Positions 18,148 through 26,941 of a stretch of DNA of 64,000 bases are shown here, piece by piece. Below the pieces are notes generated by a model. That model was not told the DNA's origin and searched no databases. It worked only from the letters and a program-made list of their open reading frames with translations. The DNA lies in NCBI GenBank assembly GCA_016234595.1, contig JACRBG010000027.1:1-64000 (forward strand), read 5' to 3'. The stretch is from Chloroflexota bacterium. GTDB taxonomy: Bacteria > Chloroflexota > Anaerolineae > Aggregatilineales > J027. Positions within the stretch are counted from its first letter, which is position 1. Each line of letters starts with the position of its first letter. The translations under genes and the position numbers were made by a program.

Positions 18148-19526
18148 TCAAAGCCTTTTTTGTCCTTACCATAGTAACTCTAGCTCTGATGATGACCTTA
18201 ACCTTCAATAACTCCTTCACTTATGCCACAGTCGCAGGGAGTGACTCGACACCCCCCCCAACATTGATTTATATCCCATCAGATAACCCCGCGCTGGCAG
18301 AAATCATGCAAAACGGTGTGGATTTGGTAAAACAAGAAAAATATGATGAGGCCATTGAGGTCTTTAATCAGGCAATCGAAATAGACCCGAATTTTGCTCC
18401 TGCATATGTTGCTCTGGGTTGGGCATATAGCAATATAAAAGACTATGGCTTGGCTTTAGCGAATGCTAATCGTGCTATCGAAATTGACCCTAACTTAGTG
18501 GAAAGCTATGTTTTGCGTGGTGGAATTAGCCAAGAATTAGGAAATTACTTTGACGCTCTAACAGATTACGATTTTGCTATTTCTTTAGATCCAAATAAAG
18601 CTGATGGCTATATTGGTCGTTGTACTCTATATCAGGATATGGGAAATTTAGATTCCGCCCTGCTTGATATAAATCGTGCAATAGAGCTTAACCCCGAAGC
18701 TTCTTTACTCTACGTTTTAAGAGGACTCCTCTATCATGATATGGCAGATTACGAGGTAGCTTGGCAAGATTTAGAGCGTGCGATTGAGTTACTGCCGGAC
18801 TTCTCCGAATTAGATAAAACTAACCTAACTGTCGAGCAATATGCAACGGTTTTTGGTTTTGCCGGCACTGTACAAAATGCTTTAGGAAATTATACTGAGG
18901 CGATTGAATATATCAATCAGGCTATCGAAATCTATCCTGAGTCTTTTGAGTTCTATTTCAATCGAGGCTTTGCATACTATTCTCTTGGAAATAACGAGCA
19001 GGCGCTAAGTGATTACAATCAAGCTATCGAATTGAGTAGAGACTTTCCAGGCTACGATTACCATGAATACTACTTTCAACGAGGGCTAGTGTATGTCGCT
19101 ACGTTAAATTATCCCGCCGCGCTCGATGACTTTAACCAAGCCCTTGAACTGAAGCCAGATTATGCTGATGCAATCCTTCAAATAGGGCTAATCTATGCCA
19201 AACGAGAAGACCATTTGACGGCGATTTCGTATTTTTCTGATGTTATCGAAATTGATCCTGAGAATGCTGAAGCCTACGGCTATCGAGGATTCTCTCGCAT
19301 TATTCTGGAAAATTACGACCTTGCCATCCAAGATTTTGATAGAGTAATTCAATTGATGCCTGAATTTTTCGGGGGTTATCTTGGGCGAGGACTAGCATAC
19401 TATTATTCTGGTTATAGTAAGGAAGCATTGCTTGATTTACATGAATACGAACGACTTGTCGGCGAAGGAAATGTCAATCCTGTCTATGTCCCCATCATTG
19501 AGCAGTTAGAAGCTCAAACAAATTGA
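18141..19526 (+). CDS. secreted tetratricopeptide-repeat protein
   Basis: A signal peptide (MKIKAFF, hydrophobic to about residue 25, cleavage likely after TYA) is followed by roughly eleven TPR units of 34 residues, each with the A-x-x-x-Y-x-x-A/R-A-I-E-x-x-P pattern (for example YDEAIEVFNQAIEIDPN). There is no catalytic domain, so it is likely an extracytoplasmic protein-interaction scaffold. It is A+T-richer than the flanking permeases. It is divergent from permease A and shares its upstream leader with the TolB-like gene at 19822. The terminator-like hairpin at 19551 points the other way, so its own terminator is unclear. Confidence 0.85.
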   Translation: MKIKAFFVLTIVTLALMMTLTFNNSFTYATVAGSDSTPPPTLIYIPSDNPALAEIMQNGVDLVKQEKYDEAIEVFNQAIEIDPNFAPAYVALGWAYSNIKDYGLALANANRAIEIDPNLVESYVLRGGISQELGNYFDALTDYDFAISLDPNKADGYIGRCTLYQDMGNLDSALLDINRAIELNPEASLLYVLRGLLYHDMADYEVAWQDLERAIELLPDFSELDKTNLTVEQYATVFGFAGTVQNALGNYTEAIEYINQAIEIYPESFEFYFNRGFAYYSLGNNEQALSDYNQAIELSRDFPGYDYHEYYFQRGLVYVATLNYPAALDDFNQALELKPDYADAILQIGLIYAKREDHLTAISYFSDVIEIDPENAEAYGYRGFSRIILENYDLAIQDFDRVIQLMPEFFGGYLGRGLAYYYSGYSKEALLDLHEYERLVGEGNVNPVYVPIIEQLEAQTN

Positions 19527-19550
19527 TAGGGTGGCTGGCCCATGAACAAA

Positions 19551-19581
19551 AACACCCCTATTGGCTAAAATAAGGGTGTTT
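19551..19581 (-). terminator. terminator belonging to the displaced ftsX tail
   Basis: AACACCC (19551-19557) pairs with GGGTGTT (19574-19580). Read on the minus strand the hairpin is followed by TTTTTG, so it ends minus-strand transcription. It is a near-copy of the hairpin just after the intact ftsX at 20922-20956. Confidence 0.65.
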
Positions 19582-19607
19582 CGATGGGTGAGAAAATAGA
19601 TGGGAAA

Positions 19608-19757
19608 TTACTGATAGCGCAGGATGTCGGAGACGGTCTTACGCGCCGCACCCGCTGAGGGCCACAGACTGGCAATTGTCGCAACCAGCAGTGTTCCGGT
19701 TAGGCCGATAATCGTGACCAGTACCGGATAATCGAGGGCAAATGCGTCGCCAAAATG
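19608..19757 (-). pseudogene. displaced 3-prime tail of FtsX-type permease
   Basis: An in-frame remnant of 49 codons that reads FGDAFALDYPVL... through SDILRYQ and a stop. It matches the last ~49 codons of the permease at 20981 with only a few substitutions, and is closer to that gene than to permease A. It has no start, begins abruptly at the junction with the TolB-like leader, and still carries its own terminator. The nucleotide identity by eye over ~150 bases is high, with about ten differences. Confidence 0.85.
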
Positions 19758-19765
19758 AAATAGCT

Positions 19766-19828
19766 TACAATTATGAGGGATTCTTTCAGGCGAATTTGGG
19801 AAATTAGATTCGAGTAGTCATATGAAAA
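19766..19828 (+). repeat. conserved promoter/leader module, copy 2
   Basis: Contains TACAAT (19766-19771), ATTCTTTCAGG and GTCATATGAAAA, matching copy 1 at 18086-18147. It begins a few bases after the ftsX-tail remnant ends. Confidence 0.65.
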
Positions 19829-20916
19829 GCAGAATCGTGCTAGGCTTGATAATGGGGAGTATTTTACTCGCCATATTTGGTGTTTCACCCCAACATCGAG
19901 CCTATATGCTGCAAACAAATACGGGCAATAATTTATTTCCGGCATGGTCACCGGATGGACGCTATATTGCCTATGCCTCTGATGCGGATGGCAATTTTGA
20001 TATCTGGCGGCTAGATGTAAATAATTTCGAAAAGCTCAATTTGACCCAAGCTATGCCAGATGGTGCTTATTCTGAACCTGCGTGGTCGCCTGATGGGGAG
20101 TACATTGCTTTTACCTCGAATACCGAGATTTGGGTGATTGAATCCGATGGCTCAAATCCGACCAAACTAGAACTGCCTGTGATTGACTATGTGTTTAGCC
20201 CACAGTGGTCGCCGGATGGTCGTTACATTGGGTTTTTATCATTTGAACCCGCAGGTGGCAATGTTTGGATTTTTGATCGAGATCATTCGGTGGCTTCTAA
20301 TATTACGAATTTTGGAAATCCCTACCTTATCATCGCCTTGCCTAAATGGTCGCCTGACAGCACAAAAATTGCCTTTAGTTTTATAGATAATAGCAAGCCA
20401 ATTGGTCAAGGAGGCTCACAAATTGGAGTTGTGGATGTCACTAATTTGGACATCAGTTTAACTTCAGAATATATGTATACTCCTCCAAATTGGTCACCTG
20501 ATGGGAAAAAGCTGATAACTGTCTTAACTGATCTAGGATCATCTGATGACGAGCTTGATTCTCTCGTAACGCTGAACTCCGCCACCCTTTTGGTTGAGAA
20601 TTACCTGACTGATAAGCAATTTTCGCCCTCCCTTGTGCTTGCCAGCCCCGTTTGGTCACCGGATGAGAACCTAATCATATATACTCGCCTACAGGAAAAC
20701 GAGGAAGGTGTCTATGATCATGATTTGTGGGTTATGAGTGCGAACGGCTCAAATCATTATCAATTGACGGATTTTGACGATAATGAGCCTCAAATTCCGG
20801 TATGGTCGCCTGATGCCAAACAGATTGCGTTCCAACTGCTCACTGTCAGTGGCTCAGATATTTGGCTCATCAATGCCGATGGCTCAAATCCAATCAATTT
20901 GACGGGGCAAGAGTGA
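19822..20916 (+). CDS. secreted TolB-like beta-propeller (PD40 repeats)
   Basis: A signal peptide (MKSRIVLGLIMGSILLAIFG) is followed by about six PD40/WD-like blades, each centred on WSPDGxxIAF/Y (for example WSPDGRYIAYASD, WSPDGEYIAFTS) with DIWxxxxDGSNxxxL between blades. TolB-type propellers bind proteins or peptidoglycan-associated partners; no enzymatic site is seen. The gene sits as a lone plus-strand cargo between the intact ftsX and the displaced ftsX tail. Related propellers lie at 51608-52666 and 59385-60482. Confidence 0.85.
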   Translation: MKSRIVLGLIMGSILLAIFGVSPQHRAYMLQTNTGNNLFPAWSPDGRYIAYASDADGNFDIWRLDVNNFEKLNLTQAMPDGAYSEPAWSPDGEYIAFTSNTEIWVIESDGSNPTKLELPVIDYVFSPQWSPDGRYIGFLSFEPAGGNVWIFDRDHSVASNITNFGNPYLIIALPKWSPDSTKIAFSFIDNSKPIGQGGSQIGVVDVTNLDISLTSEYMYTPPNWSPDGKKLITVLTDLGSSDDELDSLVTLNSATLLVENYLTDKQFSPSLVLASPVWSPDENLIIYTRLQENEEGVYDHDLWVMSANGSNHYQLTDFDDNEPQIPVWSPDAKQIAFQLLTVSGSDIWLINADGSNPINLTGQE

Positions 20917-20921
20917 AAATC

Positions 20922-20956
20922 AAAAACACCCCTATTGGCTAAAATAAGAGTGTTTT
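20922..20956 (-). terminator. terminator of ftsX paralogue B
   Basis: An imperfect AACACCC/GAGTGTT hairpin with a 16-base loop, read on the minus strand into TTTTTG. It begins only ~25 bases after the ftsX stop at 20981 and lies against the 3-prime end of the convergent TolB-like gene. Confidence 0.6.
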
Positions 20957-20980
20957 CGATGATGAGAGAAAACTGGGAAA

Positions 20981-23428
20981 TTACTGATAGCGCAGGATGT
21001 CGGAGACGGTCTTACGCGCCGCACCCGCTGAGGGCCATAGACTGGCAATGGTCGCAACCATCAGCGTTCCAGTTAGGCCGATAATCGTGACCAGCACCGG
21101 ATAATCAGGGGCAAAGGCGTCCCCAAAGTTGAGACTCTCCGCCAGTGATTGGTTCAACATATAGCCAATCGGCACACCGATCACCCATGCCACCACACCG
21201 ACAATCAAGCCTTCGATCAGGAATTGCAGCGCCACCGCCACCGAGGTCGCTCCAATGGAACGCATCACACCGATTTCCTTTTGGCGTTCAAACACGCTCA
21301 TTGCGAGTGTGGAGAGCAGACCAATCGCCCCGACAGCGGCAATCAAGGCGGCGGCAGTGTTCATAATCACGGCAAAGGTAGCGATGAACTTGCCTGTTTC
21401 TTCGGCGTTTTCTGTCCAGTTGATATAGCTGGCGTTGATGCCCCGTGCTAATAACACATCATTGATGTTGCTGATGATGTCAGCGACCTCTTGAGTAGTA
21501 GGGTCGGGGTTGTTCAGCATAATCGAGAAGCCGTTAGGTTGCAGCGCTCCATTGGCATTTTTCAATCCCCCCAGTTCGGCCAATGTCTGCCATTTAGCCC
21601 AGACGGTATCAAAGGGATAGGTGGTGATGCCGATAATTTGCAATTCGGCGGTGGCTGAGCCGATGTGAACGGTTACGGTATCACCGGCTTGCTTGTCGAG
21701 GGCATCCGCAATCCCTGCCGTCACAACAATGCCATCCAAATTAGGATTGGCATCCCAATCTTGCCCATCGCGCAGTTGGAAATTGAGCAGGTCACGGTTG
21801 GTGGCTTCTGTGCCAATGGCATACAACACGGGTGGGGCGTTGCCAACGGGGGTGGGGCTAAAACCGTCAATTTCAATGGAGACTTGAGTGGCGGGTTCGA
21901 CGGCCTTGACCCCTTCGACATTGTTCATAATGATGTCGCGGATGGCTTGGGGGTCTTGGGTAGAGGTTGGCAGCAAGGTGATTTCGTTGCCGAAGGTATC
22001 ATAAATCTCATCCACTGTCTTATTCAGTGAGGTCAACATGGCGTAGATACCCATGAAGGCCCCAGCAGCCACCGCGAGCGTTACAATGGTCAGCGCCAAA
22101 CGGCCTTTCTTTTGAATGACGTTGCGGGTGGATTGGCGCATTCCGAGAGGTAGGGGGAAATTATCCATAAATTTCGCAATCGGCCCGCGTCCATATTTGC
22201 CTTGAATGCCGAGGTCGGTCATGGCCTGCAAAATGGTGATGCGAATACCCAAAAGAACTGGAATGGTCGAGGCCAATACGGGTACAAGCAGACCCAACAC
22301 AACCCCGACTACGATGGCCGAAGGCGAGACGGTGAATTTATCCAAGAAGATGTTGTACTGCTTGCCAATGCCCACCGCTGCGGAATAGCCTAGCGGAATG
22401 CCGAGCAGTACACCCGGAATCACCCCCATGACACCATAGACGAAGGCCATACCCGCATAGATGCCAAAACTATCGCCCCCCGTCGCGCCGAGTGATTTCA
22501 TCACCCCAATTTGGCGGCGCTGTTCCAACACAATTGAGTTAATGACATTAAACACAAGGAAGCCGGATACCAAGAGGGCCACAATTGCCAGTAGGCCTAA
22601 AACGCTGGTAAAGGAACGGGTTTGTTCGATGAAGGAATTCTTGGCGGGGTCTTCAGCAACCGTGCTGGTGGCGCGATAGGCGGTTTTATTGGCTAGGGTG
22701 ACATCCCACTCACCTTTGCCAGCCTCAGCGGCCTTAAAGTTGGTATAGCGCCCCATCAGGATGTTAAACCCCTGAAAACCACCAATGTATTGGGCGTCGG
22801 CATGATCGGCAAAAATCATGGTTTCACCACGTACCACCGCTGGCGCACCCAAAGCAACTGGATATTGATAGGCTTGATAAATAGTACCAACAATCGTCCA
22901 TGCTTCTTCGGTGGTTTGATTGGCTGACTCGGTTAGGATACGCAGAATGATAGTATCGCCTACCCCAACGCCGTGTTCTTCGGCAAAGCGACGCTCGACA
23001 GCGATTTCATGTTGTCCCGTAATCGGGTAGCGTCCATCCACCAGACTGGTCGGTTCGATGGCTAGTTGGTCAAAGGGTTGCGAATAGCTGAAGATACGGC
23101 CTTCTTCAAATTCAGTAGCGCCGTCCATTTTCCAATAAAACGGATATAGGGCCATGCCTTGAACTTGGGTGACATGGGGCAACTGACCTAAAGCCGCCAA
23201 GTCCGCCTCGGTATCAGGCGCTTGGCTACCCGTCAAGGTGACATACGAACGGGTCATGGCGAGCTTGTCCTCTTGCACGGTTTCTTCCATGCGATTGACA
23301 AGGATATTGCCCATTGAAAACAAGGTGACGACGCCGAGGACGCCAATAAAAATGCTAATCGAGACAAGGGCGGTGCGGGCTTTGCGCGACAAAATATCGC
23401 GGACGATTTTACGCCGATGGGTTTGCAT
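20981..23428 (-). CDS. FtsX/MacB-type ABC transporter permease (paralogue B)
   Basis: An 815-residue paralogue of the gene at 15511-17964, with the same layout of a single N-terminal helix, extracytoplasmic domain, three helices, and a second such unit ending in FERQKEIGVMRSIGATS and SDILRYQ. Similarity is continuous along the whole length, so the pair arose by duplication of a full gene. GGGGGAA precedes the ATG. No ATP-binding subunit is adjacent. It may form a heterodimer or an alternative complex with paralogue A; that is inference. Confidence 0.88.
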   Translation of the reverse strand: MQTHRRKIVRDILSRKARTALVSISIFIGVLGVVTLFSMGNILVNRMEETVQEDKLAMTRSYVTLTGSQAPDTEADLAALGQLPHVTQVQGMALYPFYWKMDGATEFEEGRIFSYSQPFDQLAIEPTSLVDGRYPITGQHEIAVERRFAEEHGVGVGDTIILRILTESANQTTEEAWTIVGTIYQAYQYPVALGAPAVVRGETMIFADHADAQYIGGFQGFNILMGRYTNFKAAEAGKGEWDVTLANKTAYRATSTVAEDPAKNSFIEQTRSFTSVLGLLAIVALLVSGFLVFNVINSIVLEQRRQIGVMKSLGATGGDSFGIYAGMAFVYGVMGVIPGVLLGIPLGYSAAVGIGKQYNIFLDKFTVSPSAIVVGVVLGLLVPVLASTIPVLLGIRITILQAMTDLGIQGKYGRGPIAKFMDNFPLPLGMRQSTRNVIQKKGRLALTIVTLAVAAGAFMGIYAMLTSLNKTVDEIYDTFGNEITLLPTSTQDPQAIRDIIMNNVEGVKAVEPATQVSIEIDGFSPTPVGNAPPVLYAIGTEATNRDLLNFQLRDGQDWDANPNLDGIVVTAGIADALDKQAGDTVTVHIGSATAELQIIGITTYPFDTVWAKWQTLAELGGLKNANGALQPNGFSIMLNNPDPTTQEVADIISNINDVLLARGINASYINWTENAEETGKFIATFAVIMNTAAALIAAVGAIGLLSTLAMSVFERQKEIGVMRSIGATSVAVALQFLIEGLIVGVVAWVIGVPIGYMLNQSLAESLNFGDAFAPDYPVLVTIIGLTGTLMVATIASLWPSAGAARKTVSDILRYQ

Positions 23429-23511
23429 AGTTCCCCCTTAAGTGCGGTCTATAACGATGAGGTTCACAAATATGGCTAGGCTTATCATTGCAAAACTCAT
23501 CATAACGGAAA

Positions 23512-23553
23512 TTAAAAGTGCCCGTATCCGTCGTTAGTTGGATAAAGGCACTT
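23512..23553 (-). terminator. terminator after the thioredoxin gene
   Basis: AAGTGCC (from 23516) pairs with GGCACTT (to 23553), with an inner TATCC/GGATA stem. On the minus strand it is followed by TTTTAATTT. It separates the thioredoxin gene from ftsX paralogue B. Confidence 0.65.
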
Positions 23554-23593
23554 GCTTTTGTTATAGACGACTAAGGGATTGGCTTTGTGACAA

Positions 23594-24346
23594 CTAGGCT
23601 GGAATTTGGAGATTCACCAATTGATTGAGTGCATCACGTAGGGCGGCTTCGGGGGCAGCCCCAGCGGCCTGACCAACAATCTTGCCCTGTTTGACAAACA
23701 TCAGGGTGGGGATGCTCATAATTTGGAAAGCACCCGATAAACTGGGGTTGGCGTCCACATCCACTTTGGCAATCTTGACTTTGCCAGCAAATTCGCCAGC
23801 GAGTTTATCCAAAATCGGGGCTACCATCTTGCACGGCCCGCACCAAGCGGCCCAAAAGTCTACCAAAACGGGCAGTTCGCTTTGCAGAACTTCTTGTTCG
23901 AAAGTTGCGTCGGTTACATGGACTGGTTTGTTGTTCACTTTTAATTCCTTTCCGCTCTTAGCGGCGACTTCAGTTTTGCTGACATTACCATTTGGATTCG
24001 CAGGTACAGCGGGGGCGAGTGTCCTTAAAACATCGGCAAAACCTACTACGTCACTGGCCCAAGGGCGCGGACGGCGTTTAATTGTTTCGCCATTGTGCCA
24101 GCCAACCAAGATAGGATGTTTTTCTACGTCGAAGCGCGTCTTAGCTGTCGGGCAGGCATTGGTATCTACCATGACCACCGCTAATTCCTGTTGATAATCC
24201 GCCGCCGCTTTTTCAAGTGCCTTGCGTAAATCAATCCCAGCGGTTTGCCCAGCCGAAAACCAAATCAATACAGGTTTATTACCCTGCAATGCCTTGTCTA
24301 ATTGTTCGTCATTGGCCTGAATGACCAAGGATGCTGGATTACTCAT
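23594..24346 (-). CDS. tandem thioredoxin-fold protein, one active domain
   Basis: The C-terminal domain (about residues 145-250) is a canonical thioredoxin with WCGPC (Cys ~169 and ~172), FWAAWCGPCK and the cis-Pro loop SIPTLM. The N-terminal ~110 residues have a thioredoxin-like pattern (PVLIWFSAG, VMVDTN, HPILVGWHNG) but the CxxC is replaced by AGQTAG, so that half is redox-dead. It has no signal peptide, so it is a cytoplasmic disulphide reductase. The ATG at 24346 is used because GGGGGA lies just upstream; the TTG at 24364 would put the ribosome site inside the gene. Confidence 0.88.
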   Translation of the reverse strand: MSNPASLVIQANDEQLDKALQGNKPVLIWFSAGQTAGIDLRKALEKAAADYQQELAVVMVDTNACPTAKTRFDVEKHPILVGWHNGETIKRRPRPWASDVVGFADVLRTLAPAVPANPNGNVSKTEVAAKSGKELKVNNKPVHVTDATFEQEVLQSELPVLVDFWAAWCGPCKMVAPILDKLAGEFAGKVKIAKVDVDANPSLSGAFQIMSIPTLMFVKQGKIVGQAAGAAPEAALRDALNQLVNLQIPA

Positions 24347-24408
24347 AACAGCTTTTTCCCCCAAACTGGTAATCTACATTAGGATGGACGTTGACCCCTG
24401 CAAAATCC

Positions 24409-25704
24409 TTACGGCACAACAGGCAAATCAGCCACTCGAAGGCTATTCGGCAAGGTAACAATTCGAACCGCGACCCACCCATCTGTTGCGCCCGTCGTAG
24501 TATCGGGTGTATCCAAGCGAATTTGGATCCAATCCGCCGCCGCATTGCGACCCAAAATATTAAATTCGGTCAGCGCAGGCAGCTTGGCTAAAATCTCAGC
24601 GTCGGTGCTAGGCGAGGCCCGCATATTAATTTCGTTCCCCGGTGCTGTGCCTCGACCCAAAACCAAGCCATACGGACGGGTGGGGGGTTGTGGTGTGGCG
24701 CTATATTGCGGGGCTGTCGCTGGGAAAATGCCAGCAATCGCGGTGGTAGGAACCCAGCCACTTTGCCCATCTTCTTGCACAACATTCCACCATTGAGCGG
24801 TAGTGTCTTCGCCCAGCAGATTTAAAATCGTCCCCGGCAGCACTTGGGCCAATTGGGGTGCTCCCAAATCTGGTGAGGCATATAAGGGGGTCGTGGCTTG
24901 GGCTGAAACATTCCCCGGCAGCGGGACAATCACAATACTTGGCAGCAATTGGGTAGGTAGACCAGTCAGGGATGTTTGGTCATAAGGCACGGGTATGGGC
25001 AGGGCATTAGGATTGGCGGGGGCTGTGATGCTGAACCCAGCGAACACCACTTGCACACTGCTGCCAATTTGGGCGATGGCATTGCCGCGTAATACATCAA
25101 TCACCGTCTCGCCTGTTTCGGCAATCAACACAAAGGCGGTGTTGTTCATGGTCAGGGTTACCCCATTGACTGTCAATACCAATAATTGTCCGGTAGGGGC
25201 TTGCAGCAACATACCAGATGTTTGGGCCACTTCACAATCACTGAGTTGGGCTTCGGTTCGGGTCAAGGTCAGGCTTGACCACAAGGGTGTTTTCTCAGAA
25301 TCGGCAGTCGCGGTGACAGGCCCAATCAAGAAGGCTGAAGCAAAGCCGCCCTCACTAAAGGTGTCTTCAAAATTAAGGCGCGTAATAGAGGTCTGGTCGG
25401 ATGATGAATTATTGATGACCGCGCTGATGCCAGCCAGCGGTACAGTGCCACCCGGTGCGCTGATTTCGACTTCTTTGGGGCTATAATCAAACACGCCAGC
25501 CCCCCAGCACAATTGACCCCGTGCGGTTGCCCCGCAGAGCTCGAGGGTTTGGCTAACCGCTGTGTCTAATTGGGCGCTGCACGAGGCATCTTGGGCGTTG
25601 ACGGATGCGATAGTAAGGTTTGAATGTTGGGTGGTGGGCAACATTGCCAATGATAGGCTCAAGATACCCACGAAAACTATAGCTAATACAACGACTTTAC
25701 GCAC
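24409..25704 (-). CDS. secreted protein with FecR-like region and two SH3b domains
   Basis: A signal peptide (MRKVVVLAIVFVGILSLSLA, likely cleaved near VNAQ) leads to a beta-rich region including VLTVNGVTLTMNNTAFVLIAE and DVLRGNAIAQIG, which resembles the FecR fold. Two SH3b domains follow (about 275-320 and 350-425; TPLYASPDLGAPQ, NMRASPSTDAEIL), each ending in GWV. It is probably extracellular and wall-associated. It starts at GTG 25704 with GGAG eight bases upstream; the ATG two codons earlier is out of frame. Its start lies 18 bases after the stop of the C-N hydrolase gene on the same strand. Confidence 0.8.
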   Translation of the reverse strand: MRKVVVLAIVFVGILSLSLAMLPTTQHSNLTIASVNAQDASCSAQLDTAVSQTLELCGATARGQLCWGAGVFDYSPKEVEISAPGGTVPLAGISAVINNSSSDQTSITRLNFEDTFSEGGFASAFLIGPVTATADSEKTPLWSSLTLTRTEAQLSDCEVAQTSGMLLQAPTGQLLVLTVNGVTLTMNNTAFVLIAETGETVIDVLRGNAIAQIGSSVQVVFAGFSITAPANPNALPIPVPYDQTSLTGLPTQLLPSIVIVPLPGNVSAQATTPLYASPDLGAPQLAQVLPGTILNLLGEDTTAQWWNVVQEDGQSGWVPTTAIAGIFPATAPQYSATPQPPTRPYGLVLGRGTAPGNEINMRASPSTDAEILAKLPALTEFNILGRNAAADWIQIRLDTPDTTTGATDGWVAVRIVTLPNSLRVADLPVVP

Positions 25705-25722
25705 TTCATTATCTCCAACTAA

Positions 25723-26676
25723 CTAACGTTCGGTAATGATACGATACATTTCTGGACGGCGATCGGCCATAAACGTCCATTGTTGGCGGACGCGGTCAGT
25801 TAATGTTAGGTCAACCGTCGCCAGCGAAAAGCCTTCTTCGGCGGAATTGGTTTCATGAGTAATCTGCCCCTCGGCATCCACCACAAAACTGGCGGGGTAG
25901 CAGGGCGGCTCGATGCGATTAATGCGCACCCAAGGGATGCCATTAACCATCGCGTTGTGTTGAAAGGCAATCTTCCATTTGTAGGCCGCATCAAGTTCCG
26001 TTGCAGCTGATGGCCCAATCACAATATCGGCATGGTCAAGTGCTAGTGCCCGTGCGCCTTCGGGAAAGAAATTATCCCAGCAGATGTAGATTCCAATCCG
26101 CCCTTTACGGGTGGGGAAGGCTGAAAAAGGGCTGCTATCGGGCATCCAGTGCTGGCGTTCGTTATCGGGGGGCAGATGATGCTTGCGATATTTACCAACG
26201 ATGGTACCGTCGGTATCAATCACAAGCGCGCTGTTATAAAAACGGCCTTCCATGCCTCGCTCAAAAAACGAACACACCAGCACGACCCGTTTATCGTGGG
26301 CCAGCATTTTAAAAGGTTCCCACACTCCACCATCGGCAGAATCGGCCAAATTTTGATAGTGGGCTTCGGGTTCAGCAAACAACCACGGCAGCATAAACAT
26401 TTCTGGAAAAACAATAATTTCTGCCCCAGCGTCGGCAGCCTGCCAAGCTAAACCCAGCGCCCGTTGAATATTGGTCTGTTTGTCATCCCCGGCTGGAAAT
26501 TGCACTAGCCCAAGGTTGACGGTATCGGGACGTGGAAAACTTAGAGGACGGCGTTCCGAACTAATTTCCCAGTCTACTTTGGGTAAGGTTTGTTGCGGGT
26601 CGCGCAAAGGGCCAGTCTTACCAATAGGGCGACTGGGGCGTGTCTCCTGATTAGAGTCATCATGGTGCGATGTCAT
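25723..26676 (-). CDS. carbon-nitrogen hydrolase (nitrilase superfamily)
   Basis: The catalytic triad is visible as Glu92 (VFPEMF), Lys165 (KYRKHHLP) and Cys199 (IYICWDNFFPEGAR). The CWD-x-x-FPE context and KxHLP match N-carbamoylputrescine amidase and beta-ureidopropionase-type amidases better than true nitrilases. The first ~50 residues are a charged extension before the conserved NLGLVQF strand. Expected chemistry is hydrolysis of an N-carbamoyl or linear amide. GGAGAGA precedes the ATG. The exact substrate is not inferable. Confidence 0.88.
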   Translation of the reverse strand: MTSHHDDSNQETRPSRPIGKTGPLRDPQQTLPKVDWEISSERRPLSFPRPDTVNLGLVQFPAGDDKQTNIQRALGLAWQAADAGAEIIVFPEMFMLPWLFAEPEAHYQNLADSADGGVWEPFKMLAHDKRVVLVCSFFERGMEGRFYNSALVIDTDGTIVGKYRKHHLPPDNERQHWMPDSSPFSAFPTRKGRIGIYICWDNFFPEGARALALDHADIVIGPSAATELDAAYKWKIAFQHNAMVNGIPWVRINRIEPPCYPASFVVDAEGQITHETNSAEEGFSLATVDLTLTDRVRQQWTFMADRRPEMYRIITER

Positions 26677-26941
26677 ATAAATTCTCTCCGAGATAATGGC
26701 GAGATGCGACCAAGCATTATAGCGGATTTAGTGGGGATGTCATGGGTACAGTGCTGGGTGATGACACACGATGTCTCAACGCAATCCCCACCCATTTTCA
26801 AACATCGTCGTGCAATAGGCGTGGTGACGGCGTGTAGCAAAGTTGCCCCAAAATCCACTATCGTATTATTATCTAGGCACACTCGGTTGACATCCGGTTA
26901 GTAAGTTTAGGGTTTATTTCAGAACAAAAGGAGTTAAATCA

